Assembly (NCBI RefSeq): GCF_018304965.1
Contig: NZ_JAGQED010000003.1
Location: 124,001 to 188,000, forward strand
DNA from: Collimonas antrihumi
GTDB lineage: Bacteria > Pseudomonadota > Gammaproteobacteria > Burkholderiales > Burkholderiaceae_D
Direction of reading: 5' to 3'
DNA: 64,000 nt
Shown here: piece by piece, positions 38,721 to 47,115 of the stretch
How the letters are laid out: each line of letters starts with the position of its first letter
How positions within the stretch are numbered: the first letter of the stretch is position 1
Made by a program: the position numbers and the translations under genes
Notes under the pieces: generated by a model
What the model was told of the DNA's origin: nothing
The model's database searches: none
Seen by the model: only the letters and a program-made list of their open reading frames with translations

Positions 38721-39215
38721 TCACCTGCGAGCGGTCTCTATTTTTCCAAGCAGCCACTGCAAGCCCGCCAGGTGCTGCTGGTCGTGGCTGCACAGATGGT
38801 GCACCAGGCCGCGTAGCGTGACAGGGCCATAACCTTCAAATTCGGCGCTGCGTTTGAACTGTTCTGGATTCAGGTTCGATAGCAGTTCGACTGTCTTGGC
38901 CCGCGCTGCGCGAAATGCGGTGAAGACGGTAACCGGATTGGCGGCGGCGTAACCGCGCTCGCTGGCAAGGGCGTCGCTATCGATCGAAACCAGAAGTGGA
39001 TCGACTTCATCAAGCGTGCGCCGGAAGCGTAGCTGATAGCCGTCGATCTCGATGTCGCGTACGTGGCAAATCTGTTCGATGGCGGTGAACGGTTCACTCG
39101 GCACGCCTTCCCAGGAGGCTGGCGTCCAATGCCGAAATTCGGCGGGAATGGCGGCAAAATGCGCCTCTAGCTGTAGCGGGAAAGCGGCGAGGGTATCGAT
39201 CGTAATTGGGTGCAT
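38721..39215 (-). CDS. DinB-like four-helix-bundle protein
   Basis: From ATG 39215 the product has 164 residues with the DinB_2-type pattern: an early His in EQICHVRDIEIDGY and a late HHLCSHDQQHLAGLQWLL helix. The histidines could form the metal site typical of the DinB/YfiT fold. Such proteins are often thiol-dependent or metal-dependent transferases; no substrate is indicated. A longer in-frame start at 39266 exists without better support. No clear ribosome-binding site is seen. Confidence 0.7.
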   Translation of the reverse strand: MHPITIDTLAAFPLQLEAHFAAIPAEFRHWTPASWEGVPSEPFTAIEQICHVRDIEIDGYQLRFRRTLDEVDPLLVSIDSDALASERGYAAANPVTVFTAFRAARAKTVELLSNLNPEQFKRSAEFEGYGPVTLRGLVHHLCSHDQQHLAGLQWLLGKIETARR

Positions 39216-39363
39216 GATTGGAGGTATTCCTGGCGCGCCGGGTGACGGGAAATTTTGGAAAGCCAATTATATGGCAACGCCAAAAATGCGTTGTGGCATG
39301 GCTGGCTTTAACCCTGCCGCAGTACGACTCACGTATCCCGGGCTGAACTGAATTTGACGCCGG

Positions 39364-40134
39364 CTACGGCGTCTTTCTTTTATCTCCCAGGAACGAAGAT
39401 AGCAGATCCATCGGCAATGGGAATACGACCGTGGTGTTCTTGTCGGCGCCAATCACGGTCAGCGTTTCCAGGTAGCGCAGCAGGATTGCCTGCGGTTCCT
39501 GCGCCAATACGTGGGCTGCCTGGTAGAGTTTTTCAGATGCTTGCAGCTCACCCTCGGCGTGGATCACCTTGGCGCGCCGTTCGCGTTCTGCTTCAGCTTG
39601 CCGTGCGATGGCGCGGATCATCGATTCGGTCAGGTCTACCTGCTTGATTTCGACATTGGAAACCTTGATGCCCCAGGAGTCGGTTTGCGCATCGAGCGCC
39701 TGCTGAATCGCGAGGTTCAGTTTTTCGCGCTCGGCCAGCATGTCGTCCAGCTGATGCTTGCCCAGCACCGAGCGCAACATGGTTTGCGACAACTGACTGG
39801 TTGCGTTGAAAAAATTGGCTACCTCGACGATGGCTTTCTTGGGATCGGTGACACGGAAATAAACCACCGCATTAACCCGTACCGACACGTTGTCGCGCGA
39901 GATTACGTCCTGCGTCGGCACCTCCAGCACGACGGTCCGCAAATCCACCCTGACCAGCTGTTGAATGGCCGGAATCAGAAGCACCAGCCCCGGCCCTCTG
40001 ACGCCGGAGAACCGTCCCAGGGTGAAGACTACGCAACGCTCATATTCCCGAAAAATGTATACTGCCGCATTCAGCAGGATGAGCAATACGAAAACGAATG
40101 CGACTAGTCCGAACCAGGCGAAATTCCAGGGCAT
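39364..40134 (-). CDS. Stomatin/prohibitin-like (SPFH domain) membrane protein
   Basis: The 256-residue protein has one N-terminal membrane helix (about 6-28), then an SPFH domain with REYERCVVFTLGRFSGVRGPGL and DVISRDNVSVRVNAVVYFRV, and a coiled-coil-prone region (IARQAEAERERRAKVIHAEGE, about 178-198). It is of the slipin/YbbK class, thought to organise membrane microdomains. I used ATG 40134 because the longer frame runs into a tandem repeat. No NfeD partner gene is adjacent, which is unusual for this class. Confidence 0.88.
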   Translation of the reverse strand: MPWNFAWFGLVAFVFVLLILLNAAVYIFREYERCVVFTLGRFSGVRGPGLVLLIPAIQQLVRVDLRTVVLEVPTQDVISRDNVSVRVNAVVYFRVTDPKKAIVEVANFFNATSQLSQTMLRSVLGKHQLDDMLAEREKLNLAIQQALDAQTDSWGIKVSNVEIKQVDLTESMIRAIARQAEAERERRAKVIHAEGELQASEKLYQAAHVLAQEPQAILLRYLETLTVIGADKNTTVVFPLPMDLLSSFLGDKRKTP

Positions 40135-40246
40135 TTTGTGCCTCCTTCCTTGTCGAGGATGGCTTTGCGCGGGTGCCCGGTAACCGGATAGGTCAGGTAG
40201 CAGCCGGCAAGTCATACAAACAGTATAGGCCACCGCGCGCTGCATA

Positions 40247-40285
40247 GACATGCCGAGACATGCCGAGACATGCCGAGACATGCCG
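40247..40285 (+). repeat. Tandem repeat, 10-bp unit, upstream of the SPFH gene
   Basis: Three exact copies of TGCCGAGACA at 40251-40280, with a partial copy (GACA) before and TGCCG after. It lies about 115 bases upstream of the SPFH start and inflates its open frame. Confidence 0.85.
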
Positions 40286-40347
40286 GGCGCATCCCGGACA
40301 CATGGGCCAGGGCTTAGTCGAAGTTTCTTAATTCACAACTAGTTACC

Positions 40348-40983
40348 TTAGGCGGGCCGTCGTCTGAACCAGCCGGCGAGGGACAGGCGGTCACGCGTCG
40401 CCGGGAGTACTTCGTGCAGCATGTCAGCCGACAGGAATAGCACCAGGCGGCTGCCTAGCGGCGCAATGTCTTGCGTGCACTCGCCCTGCGGATGCAAGCG
40501 CAAGGCGCCGCCTTGTTCCGGCAGCCAGTCTTGATTGAGATAGATGACTACCGACACCGTGCGACAGTCATCGTCGCGGAATCGGTCCAGGTGGGTCTGG
40601 TAAGAAGCGCCTGGCGCGTAAAGCGCAAAGTGGCTTTCATAATCCACCAGTCCTAGAAAAAGCTCGCGGTTGAGCGCCACGCGCAAATTCTCCATGATGT
40701 GCAGATAATGGTCGCATGCCGGCGATTGTCCGGCTTTAAGCCAAAGAATCTGGTCGCCGCGGATATCGGTCCGTATCGCTTGCGTCGTGCCGCGGCCTAC
40801 GCTGGCCGCATTCAGGGCGCCACTGGTTGCCAGCAAACGGCATTCGGCGGCCAGCTCCAGCGTCAGTTGCGCCGGCAAGAAAATGTTTTGCTGGGACCAG
40901 CCATGCTCGACCAGATCGTCGGCCAAATGCAGCTGCAGCGCCTCGCTGAGGTACTCGGGGGAAACTGGGGACTCCGAAAGCAT
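40348..40983 (-). CDS. 2-oxoglutarate/Fe(II)-dependent oxygenase
   Basis: The 211-residue protein has the double-stranded beta-helix iron site: H131 and D133 in YQTHLDRF, H190 in ADMLHEVLP, and R199 in DRLSLAGWF for 2-oxoglutarate. It resembles SM-20/prolyl-hydroxylase-type proteins. I chose ATG 40983 (AAGAG upstream); in-frame starts at 41013 and 41112 (TTG) exist. It is the last of three same-strand genes behind a TonB receptor, 212 bases after piuC. A hairpin (CCGCAGCAG / CTGCTGCGG, 41124-41149) lies between them. The substrate is unknown. Confidence 0.82.
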   Translation of the reverse strand: MLSESPVSPEYLSEALQLHLADDLVEHGWSQQNIFLPAQLTLELAAECRLLATSGALNAASVGRGTTQAIRTDIRGDQILWLKAGQSPACDHYLHIMENLRVALNRELFLGLVDYESHFALYAPGASYQTHLDRFRDDDCRTVSVVIYLNQDWLPEQGGALRLHPQGECTQDIAPLGSRLVLFLSADMLHEVLPATRDRLSLAGWFRRRPA

Positions 40984-41195
40984 CGCAACCACTCTTTGCT
41001 GGAAAAGGTGCATTAACTGCAAATCGTCAATAGTCCAGGAGTGCAGCCAGGAGTGTTGTTTTAACGATGCCGCCTTCAGCCGTTCGCACAAGCGAATCGT
41101 GAGGCTAGCCAACTATAGTAACACCGCAGCAGATTAATGCCTGCTGCGGCGTTGGCCCAATTTCAGACGCGTTTCAAGTGGGGTTCAGATGACCT

Positions 41196-41882
41196 TCAGG
41201 TCTCGCTCCATTGCCGCATCAGGTTGTGATAACAGCCGATCAAGGTACGCCGCGCTTGCTCGTCGGCGTTGGTCTGGTTCAGTTTCTGGATCGCGTTGTC
41301 CATGTCGAACAGCATGCTGCGTTGCGCATCGTCGCGCACCAGGCTTTGTACCCAGAAAAAACAGGCGGTGCGTACGCCGCGGGTGATCGGCGTCACCTGA
41401 TGCAAGCTGGTGGCCGGATAAATCACCATATCGCCGGCAGCCAGTTTTACCGAGTGCATGCCATAACTGTCTTCAATCTGCAGCTCGCCACCGTCGTACG
41501 AGGCCGGGTCCGACAAGAACAGGGTGGCGGAGATGTCGGTACGCAGCTTGCGGCCGTCATGCGGATTGATCCGCACGCTGCCGTCGACATGGGCGCCGAA
41601 GGTCATGCCTTCGCCGTAGCGGTTGAACATCGGCGGGTAGACCGTATTCGGCAGCGCTGCGCTGATAAAGCGCGGGTGGCGCTCCAATACCCCCAGAATG
41701 ATCTGCTGGCATTGCAACGCCACTTCGGAGCGTTCATCGATCTGCTGATTGAACTTGAGCGCCGCGCCCTGGTAGCCGGCCGTGACGCGGCCGTCGACCC
41801 ACGCCGGTCCGGCCTGGTCCAGCAAATCACGCACAGCGTCGAGCTGTTGTGCGTTGAGCACTTCGGGAATGGCAATCAGCAT
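41196..41882 (-). CDS. piuC: PKHD-type Fe(II)/2OG hydroxylase PiuC
   Basis: PiuC-type hydroxylases accompany catecholate siderophore receptors. The 228-residue protein has the metal triad H98-V-D100 (FGAHVDGSV) and H161 (TSLHQV), with R171 (RGVRTACFF) for 2-oxoglutarate, in the expected spacing. Length matches the family. It begins 16 bases after the receptor gene ends, so the two are an operon. Its in vivo substrate is not established for this family. Confidence 0.93.
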   Translation of the reverse strand: MLIAIPEVLNAQQLDAVRDLLDQAGPAWVDGRVTAGYQGAALKFNQQIDERSEVALQCQQIILGVLERHPRFISAALPNTVYPPMFNRYGEGMTFGAHVDGSVRINPHDGRKLRTDISATLFLSDPASYDGGELQIEDSYGMHSVKLAAGDMVIYPATSLHQVTPITRGVRTACFFWVQSLVRDDAQRSMLFDMDNAIQKLNQTNADEQARRTLIGCYHNLMRQWSET

Positions 41883-41898
41883 GAACGGTTCTTCAAGG

Positions 41899-44133
41899 CT
41901 ACATACGATAGGTGAGCGATAGCATGGCAGTGCGGCCGTTGCCTGGGACCGAACGTCCGCCGTCGGACTGGATCAGCGAATCGTAATACATCTTGTTGGT
42001 CAGGTTGAACAAATTCAAGCGTATATCGTATTTCGGCTGGGTGTAAGCCAGTGTCGCGTCCCAACGTGTATAGCCGCCGACCTGCACGGTGTTGGCAGGG
42101 TTGGCGTAGCGTGCCGACATGTAAGTGGCGCCGCCGCCGACTTCCCAGTGCGGCGCGACCTTGTAGGTGGACCAGGTCGTCAGCGTATTCTTTGGCGTGT
42201 TGACCGGGATCTTGCCCAGCGTGCCGTCGAGTCCGGAAGACTGGATCACCTTGGCGTCGAGGTAAGTGTAGCCGAGCGCGATTTGCCAATCCTTGGTGAT
42301 GCTGCCGACGGCGCCGGCGCGTGCGCCGTTGACTCTGACCGTGCCATCCAGCTCATATACGCCGGTGGTGATCTGGCTGCGCGCATTCTCTTTCTTGATC
42401 TGGAAGATGGCCGAGTTGAGCGACAGCTTGCCGTTGAGCAGATCCCACTTGCCGCCCAGTTCGTAGGAACGGTTTTTTTCGGGATCGAGGTTTTGCTGGC
42501 CGGTGGTGCCGGTCAGCTGTTCCAGCGACGGGTTGAACGAAGTGCCGTAGGACAGGTAGTAAGACTGCTCCGCGCTTGGCTGCCAGATGCCGCCCGCGCG
42601 CACGCTGGTGAAGTTGACTGTCTGCTGGGCGGAGGCGAGGGTGGTGTTCTTGGCGGCCGCAGGCGCATTGGTCGAGTTTAGCGAATTGGTGATGCTGGCG
42701 ATGTATCTGTCGAAGCGCAGGCCGCCGACCAGTTTGAATTCAGGCGTCAGCGCCACGGTGTCGTTGACGTAGGTGGCAATCGTGTTGGCGGAGCCGCCGG
42801 CACGGTTACCGGCCTTGCTGGCGACATTGCTGCCAGCCGTGCTGTAGCCTGGATTGAGCAGCGGCACGCAGTCGTTATAACCGGCTACCGCCGAGGCGGC
42901 GTTCAATGCCACGCCGTTGCAGCTGCCGTTGCGGTAGTAGCCTTGGTTGTCGTAGCCGTCATGGCCGAGTTCCAGGCCCACCAGCAGCTCATGCTTGATG
43001 CTGCCGGTGCTGAGTTTGGCGGACAGTTCGGTCTGGTTGAAAATCGAATAGTCGCGGATGTCGCGATCATGGCTTTGGCCGCGCACGTACAAGCCGCTCA
43101 ACGGCAGCGCGCTGATAGCCGATGGCGTCAGCGGCGTAAAGCCGGTGGCGGAAACCGTGCCGATGGTGTTGGGCGCAGTCTCTACCGCGCTGGTGCGGAC
43201 ATAGTTGAATTGGGTCTGGTTGCGCAACACGACATCCGGCGTGATCTTGTGCCTGATGGTGGCGTTCAGCGCCGCCACATCCTGGTTGGTGTGGTCGCTG
43301 TTGAGGCCGTAGGCGGTATTGCGGTCGACCGGAACTGGATGGCCATTGAGCGGCGGCAGGCCGTAATCCGGCATGTCGTGATTGTGCTGCACCAGGGCCG
43401 ACAAGGTAATTTCAGTCGGGGTGCCGATGCCGAATGCATAGGAGCCGGCCAGGCCGAAATCCTGGACATCGGTCTGGTCGCGCGTGGTTGCCTTGCCATT
43501 TTGCGCCATTGCCGACAGCCGCAGCGCGGAAGTGTCCGACAGCGGACGATTATAGTCGGCGGTGGTACGAACCAGGCCGTTGGTGGTGGCCGATGCCGAG
43601 ACTTCAGTCGACGCACGCAGATTGGCCTTTTTTGTCACCTGGTTGATCACGCCGCCGGTAGAGCCGCGGCCGAACAGCATCGATGACGGGCCCATCAGCA
43701 CTTCGACTTCATCGATGGCGAAGGTGTCGCGATAGTACTGGCCGCGATCGCGGAAGCCGTCCAGATAGATGTCGGTGCGCGCGGAAAACCCGTTCAAATT
43801 AATGTTGTTGCCGATTTGGCCGCCTTCCGCGCCGCCCAAGGTAATGCCGGCAACGTTACGCAATGCATCCGCCAGCGAGCTCGCGCCTTGCGATTGCATC
43901 AGCGCCTTGTTCACCACAACAACCGATTGCGGCACGTCATGCAGGTCGGCGGGCAATTTGGTGAGGGAAGTGCCATTGGCGTTGAAATCGCCGCGGCTGC
44001 CTTCTACCGTTACTTCTTGCAGCACCGCTGGTGCGGCATTTGTTTTCGGGGGAGGGACTGGTTGTGCATGCAAGGTCAGGGGAGCGGCGAACACTGCGAC
44101 CAGGGCAGCGGCAATCGGGTTAAGGCGGTTCAT
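41899..44133 (-). CDS. TonB-dependent catecholate siderophore receptor (Fiu/PiuA type)
   Basis: An outer-membrane receptor importing ferric siderophores with TonB energy. The 744-residue protein has a signal peptide (about 1-24, ending HAQ), a VLQEVTVEG TonB-box region, a plug domain (DVPQSVVVVNKALMQ; RNVAGITLGGAEGGQIGNN) and a beta-barrel ending MLSLTYRM with a terminal aromatic strand. I chose ATG 44133 rather than an upstream TTG. piuC follows directly. Fur-box-like sequence lies about 105-137 bases upstream, so iron repression is likely. Confidence 0.93.
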   Translation of the reverse strand: MNRLNPIAAALVAVFAAPLTLHAQPVPPPKTNAAPAVLQEVTVEGSRGDFNANGTSLTKLPADLHDVPQSVVVVNKALMQSQGASSLADALRNVAGITLGGAEGGQIGNNINLNGFSARTDIYLDGFRDRGQYYRDTFAIDEVEVLMGPSSMLFGRGSTGGVINQVTKKANLRASTEVSASATTNGLVRTTADYNRPLSDTSALRLSAMAQNGKATTRDQTDVQDFGLAGSYAFGIGTPTEITLSALVQHNHDMPDYGLPPLNGHPVPVDRNTAYGLNSDHTNQDVAALNATIRHKITPDVVLRNQTQFNYVRTSAVETAPNTIGTVSATGFTPLTPSAISALPLSGLYVRGQSHDRDIRDYSIFNQTELSAKLSTGSIKHELLVGLELGHDGYDNQGYYRNGSCNGVALNAASAVAGYNDCVPLLNPGYSTAGSNVASKAGNRAGGSANTIATYVNDTVALTPEFKLVGGLRFDRYIASITNSLNSTNAPAAAKNTTLASAQQTVNFTSVRAGGIWQPSAEQSYYLSYGTSFNPSLEQLTGTTGQQNLDPEKNRSYELGGKWDLLNGKLSLNSAIFQIKKENARSQITTGVYELDGTVRVNGARAGAVGSITKDWQIALGYTYLDAKVIQSSGLDGTLGKIPVNTPKNTLTTWSTYKVAPHWEVGGGATYMSARYANPANTVQVGGYTRWDATLAYTQPKYDIRLNLFNLTNKMYYDSLIQSDGGRSVPGNGRTAMLSLTYRM

Positions 44134-44237
44134 TGTTTTAGTTGTCAAAAAAGTTTGGCTTCAACGACGAAGCGGAATTTTTGGCTGGCTAATACGGCAT
44201 GTGAACCCGTTTTGCTGGCTGGTATGTATTACATTGT

Positions 44238-44270
44238 AAATGAGAGTGATTATGTAATCGATTCTTATTT
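44238..44270 (-). promoter_or_regulatory. Fur-box-like sites upstream of the siderophore receptor
   Basis: AAATGAGAGTGATTAT (44238-44253) and AATCGATTCTTATTT (44256-44270) resemble adjoining Fur half-site arrays (consensus built from NATWAT hexamers). They lie in the AT-rich leader of the receptor gene. Prediction only. Confidence 0.55.
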
Positions 44271-44348
44271 AGATTTAATTTATCGCGGTGATTATAAATG
44301 AAATTCAACGTGAATTAATAGTCGAACTAGTCGGGAATTGTAAAAACG

Positions 44349-44542
44349 ACTGATAGGCAACCAATGCCGTTCAGTTAAGTGATATGACGTGGCCAGCCGC
44401 CACGGTGGTTCCGTCATCCCCGCGAACGCGGGGATCCAAATTACCGAGTGAAACAATGAAAATGGATTCCCGCGTTCGCGGGAACGACGCATGAGGGAGA
44501 TATCTCTGGCGTCTTAACTGAACGGCATTACTAATAGGCAAC
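44349..44542. mobile_element. IS4-type miniature inverted-repeat element with direct repeats
   Basis: A 168-bp element (44362-44529) has perfect 17-bp terminal inverted repeats, AATGCCGTTCAGTTAAG at 44363-44379 and its complement at 44513-44529. The ends resemble those of IS4 (which begin TAATGCCGATCAGTTAAG). It is flanked by ACTGATAGGCAAC (44349-44361) and ACTAATAGGCAAC (44530-44542), a 13-bp direct repeat with one mismatch, in the size range of IS4 target duplications. There is no transposase. The interior holds a copy of another repeat family. Confidence 0.85.
44412..44489. repeat. Interspersed palindromic repeat (copy 3 of 4), inside the IS4-type element
   Basis: CGTCATCCCCGCGAACGCGG on the left and GGATTCCCGCGTTCGCGGGA followed by ACGACG on the right. 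Same family as copies at 6616, 31371 and 58561. Confidence 0.88.
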
Positions 44543-44987
44543 AGCTTTTCATATTTCCTATTGTTTCCATTTTTTGTTAGATCAGGATGTTAATTGTTGA
44601 TGTGGTTGCAAATATCATTTGACGATGTATGTATTTTTTGCAACAAAAAATGCGCGCACAGTACGCCTTTCACTTTTTATCTTCCGTTCTTCCATTAATC
44701 GGCTCCCATTCAACCCAAAGGACATCCATGACTATCAGCATCCCATCGTGCTGTCGGCAGAGGGCATGGCGCAGATAACCGGCCTGGAGCGTAACGAGCG
44801 CCTGGCGAATCCGGATGGCCTGGCGCCGGATTGGGCTTCAGATCGCAAATCCATGTTCAGCAAACGCGCCGATCCAAAGATTGGTAAATTAGGGGGAAGG
44901 AGCATATGGTCGTATCTTGTCATGCGCATAAAATAATGTGCGGGCACGATTGGATTCAACCGATAGCAATCTTCAGGGATGATTTTC
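44543..44987. other. Intergenic stretch before the patatin gene
   Basis: The first part is AT-rich and contains a perfect 8-bp inverted repeat ATTTTTTG-CAA-CAAAAAAT at 44633-44651. From about 44700 the composition becomes GC-rich and coding-like; a doubtful frame is listed separately. The last 50 bases form the leader of the patatin gene. Confidence 0.6.
44619..44936 (+). CDS. Doubtful small ORF, 105 residues
   Basis: I do not recognise it. The C-terminal two-thirds (HPIVLSAEGMAQITGLERNERL, then LAPDWASDRKSMFSKRADP) has protein-like composition and GC-rich codons, while the N-terminal third is AT-rich and unconvincing. A shorter start at an internal ATG (44766, MAQITGLER) would give 56 residues. 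It could be a real small protein or a decayed gene fragment. Confidence 0.25.
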   Translation: MTMYVFFATKNARTVRLSLFIFRSSINRLPFNPKDIHDYQHPIVLSAEGMAQITGLERNERLANPDGLAPDWASDRKSMFSKRADPKIGKLGGRSIWSYLVMRIK

Positions 44988-46013
44988 ATGCAAAACAAGA
45001 TAGTGACTTTGGCATTGCAGGGCGGTGGCTCGCACGGCGCGTTTACCTGGGGTGCCCTGGATCGCCTGCTGGAAGATCCCCGGATCGAGATCGAGGGCAT
45101 CAGCGGCGCCAGCGCCGGCGCGATGAATGCGGTAGCGATGAGTTACGGCCTGGCTATCGGCGGCCGTGACGGCGCGCGGCAGGCGCTGGCGGATTTCTGG
45201 GATAGCGTCAGCACCAGGGATCTGTACAGTTTCATGCGGCCGGAGGCATTGAGCGAGGCCGGGATCGCCGCACAGGCGACATCGTCGGCGTTGCTGAAAC
45301 ACATGTTTTCCGTGACCAGGATGTTCTCGCCGTATCAACTCAACCCGTTTGACCTGAACCCCTTGCGCGATATCCTCAGCAAGCAGATTGATTTCGAACG
45401 TTTGCGCGCAGAAGGCAAAGTCAAGCTGTTCATCGCCGCAACCCAGGTCAGCACCGGCCGCTTGCGCATATTTCGCAATAGCGATCTGACGCAAGATGCT
45501 TTGCTGGCATCGGCTTGCCTGCCATCGATGCACCATGCGGTCGAGATCGACGGCGAAGCCTATTGGGATGGCGGCCTGACCGCTAATCCGCCGATCTTTC
45601 CTTTGCTGCATTTGTGCAACTCGCCCGATATATTGGCGGTGCTGCTGCATCCCTTCCGCCGTCCGCTGACACCCACCGGCACTGACGAGATCGGCCAGCG
45701 TTTGAGTGAAATCAGTTTCAGCTCGACTTTTTTCACCGAACTGGGCGGACTAGCTTTGGCCAAGCGCGAAACCGAAGCCGATCCCGAGGCGCGCGGCAAA
45801 ATGCATGAGCGGCTCAAGGAGTTGCGCATCCATGTGATCGACTCGGAAGCGCTGATGAGCCAGCTGAGCGTTGCCAGCAAATTGAATACCAAAGCGTCCT
45901 TCATCCACGCCTTGCGTGACGCCGGCCGTACGCGCACCGAACACTGGCTGACGGAGAAATTCTCTGGAGCCGAACTGGAGTCCAATTTCAATCTCGAGCA
46001 GTTTCTTGCTTAG
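44988..46013 (+). CDS. Patatin-like phospholipase
   Basis: The 341-residue protein is a predicted lipid acyl hydrolase with the patatin Ser-Asp dyad. The oxyanion loop LQGGGSHGAFTWG lies at about 10-22, the nucleophile elbow GASAG has S42, and the Asp sits in YWDGGLTANPPI near residue 190. I chose ATG 44988, with AGG at workable distance; ATG 44979 would place the AGGG directly at the start codon. No signal peptide is visible, so it is probably cytosolic or secreted by another route. A hydrolase gene follows 48 bases later. Confidence 0.88.
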   Translation: MQNKIVTLALQGGGSHGAFTWGALDRLLEDPRIEIEGISGASAGAMNAVAMSYGLAIGGRDGARQALADFWDSVSTRDLYSFMRPEALSEAGIAAQATSSALLKHMFSVTRMFSPYQLNPFDLNPLRDILSKQIDFERLRAEGKVKLFIAATQVSTGRLRIFRNSDLTQDALLASACLPSMHHAVEIDGEAYWDGGLTANPPIFPLLHLCNSPDILAVLLHPFRRPLTPTGTDEIGQRLSEISFSSTFFTELGGLALAKRETEADPEARGKMHERLKELRIHVIDSEALMSQLSVASKLNTKASFIHALRDAGRTRTEHWLTEKFSGAELESNFNLEQFLA

Positions 46014-46061
46014 ATTCTTTGCTTAATTTCCTGCCTAATTTTCTAGCCTTGTGCGCACACC

Positions 46062-46955
46062 ATGCAAATGAAAGTATCTCGTTCAGAATTCATCCCGCTG
46101 CGCGGCCAGCGTTATCACGTACGTCACTGGGGCCGCGCCGGCGCCCCGAAAATTTTCATGATGCATGGCTGGATGGACGTATCGGCCTCGTTCCAGTTCG
46201 TGGTCGATTGCCTGCAGCGTGACTGGCATGTGATCGCGCCGGACTGGCGCGGCTTTGGCCTGACCGAGGGGCCGCCGGTGGACAGCTATTGGTTTCCCGA
46301 TTACCTGGCCGACCTGGATGGCATCTTGCAGCATTATTCAGCCGATGCGCCGGTTAATTTGCTTGGCCACAGCATGGGCGGCTACGCGGTTGGGTTGTAC
46401 GCCGGCACACGCCCGCAACGGATCAAGGCGCTGATCAACCTGGAAGGTTTCGGCGGTGAACATCTGTCGGCCGAACTGGCGCCCAAGCGTTATGCCAAAT
46501 GGCTGGATCAACTGGCCGAAGCGGCAGCCCTGCAGAGTTACCCGGACCAGGCCGCCGTGGCCGCGCGCTTGCAGAAAACCAATCCGCGCTTAAGCGATCA
46601 GCGCGCTGCATTTCTGGCTGGGAACTGGTCGCGCCAGAATGATTCGGGACGATGGGAAATCCTGGCCGATCCCGCGCATAAAATCATCAATCCGGTGTTG
46701 CCGAGAGTGGAGGAAATGCTAGCCTGCTGGCGCGCCACGACGGCGCCGGTGCTATGCGTCGAGGCGGAGCACACCAATATGTGGCAATGGATGGGCGGCC
46801 AGGAAGTGATGCGTGACCAGATCGATAGCCGCATCGCGCAGCTGCCGCAGGCCAGGAGTGCGATCATTGCGGATGCCGGGCACATGTTGCATCACGACCA
46901 GCCGCAGGCGCTGGCGGAATTGATCGAGCAGTTTCTTCAAGATGAACTGGCTTAG
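46062..46955 (+). CDS. Alpha/beta hydrolase
   Basis: A 297-residue serine hydrolase. The oxyanion region is MMHGWMDVSASF (about 33-44), the nucleophile elbow is GHSMGG with S104, and the catalytic His sits in DAGHMLHHDQP near 277. The DWRGFGLTEG strand is typical of the epoxide hydrolase/haloalkane dehalogenase-like branch. Its substrate is unknown. It follows the patatin gene and may be co-transcribed. Confidence 0.87.
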   Translation: MQMKVSRSEFIPLRGQRYHVRHWGRAGAPKIFMMHGWMDVSASFQFVVDCLQRDWHVIAPDWRGFGLTEGPPVDSYWFPDYLADLDGILQHYSADAPVNLLGHSMGGYAVGLYAGTRPQRIKALINLEGFGGEHLSAELAPKRYAKWLDQLAEAAALQSYPDQAAVAARLQKTNPRLSDQRAAFLAGNWSRQNDSGRWEILADPAHKIINPVLPRVEEMLACWRATTAPVLCVEAEHTNMWQWMGGQEVMRDQIDSRIAQLPQARSAIIADAGHMLHHDQPQALAELIEQFLQDELA

Positions 46956-47115
46956 CGTCAGATAGGTGTTCAGATGTTCAAGCGGCTCCGCGCCATATGA
47001 TGAAGCAGGCTACGGATCGATATCCGGTAGGCAAGGAAATGTGCGTTCGCAGCATGAGCGCTCCAAGGGGCGTACAATTGCAGCTTGACTACTGTCTTCC
47101 CTGTACGGACTTTTG

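Noticed and set aside
39364-40281. Longer SPFH protein starting in the tandem repeat
   Set aside because: The 49 extra residues come partly from the TGCCGAGACA repeat and lack family support; the membrane helix directly follows ATG 40134.
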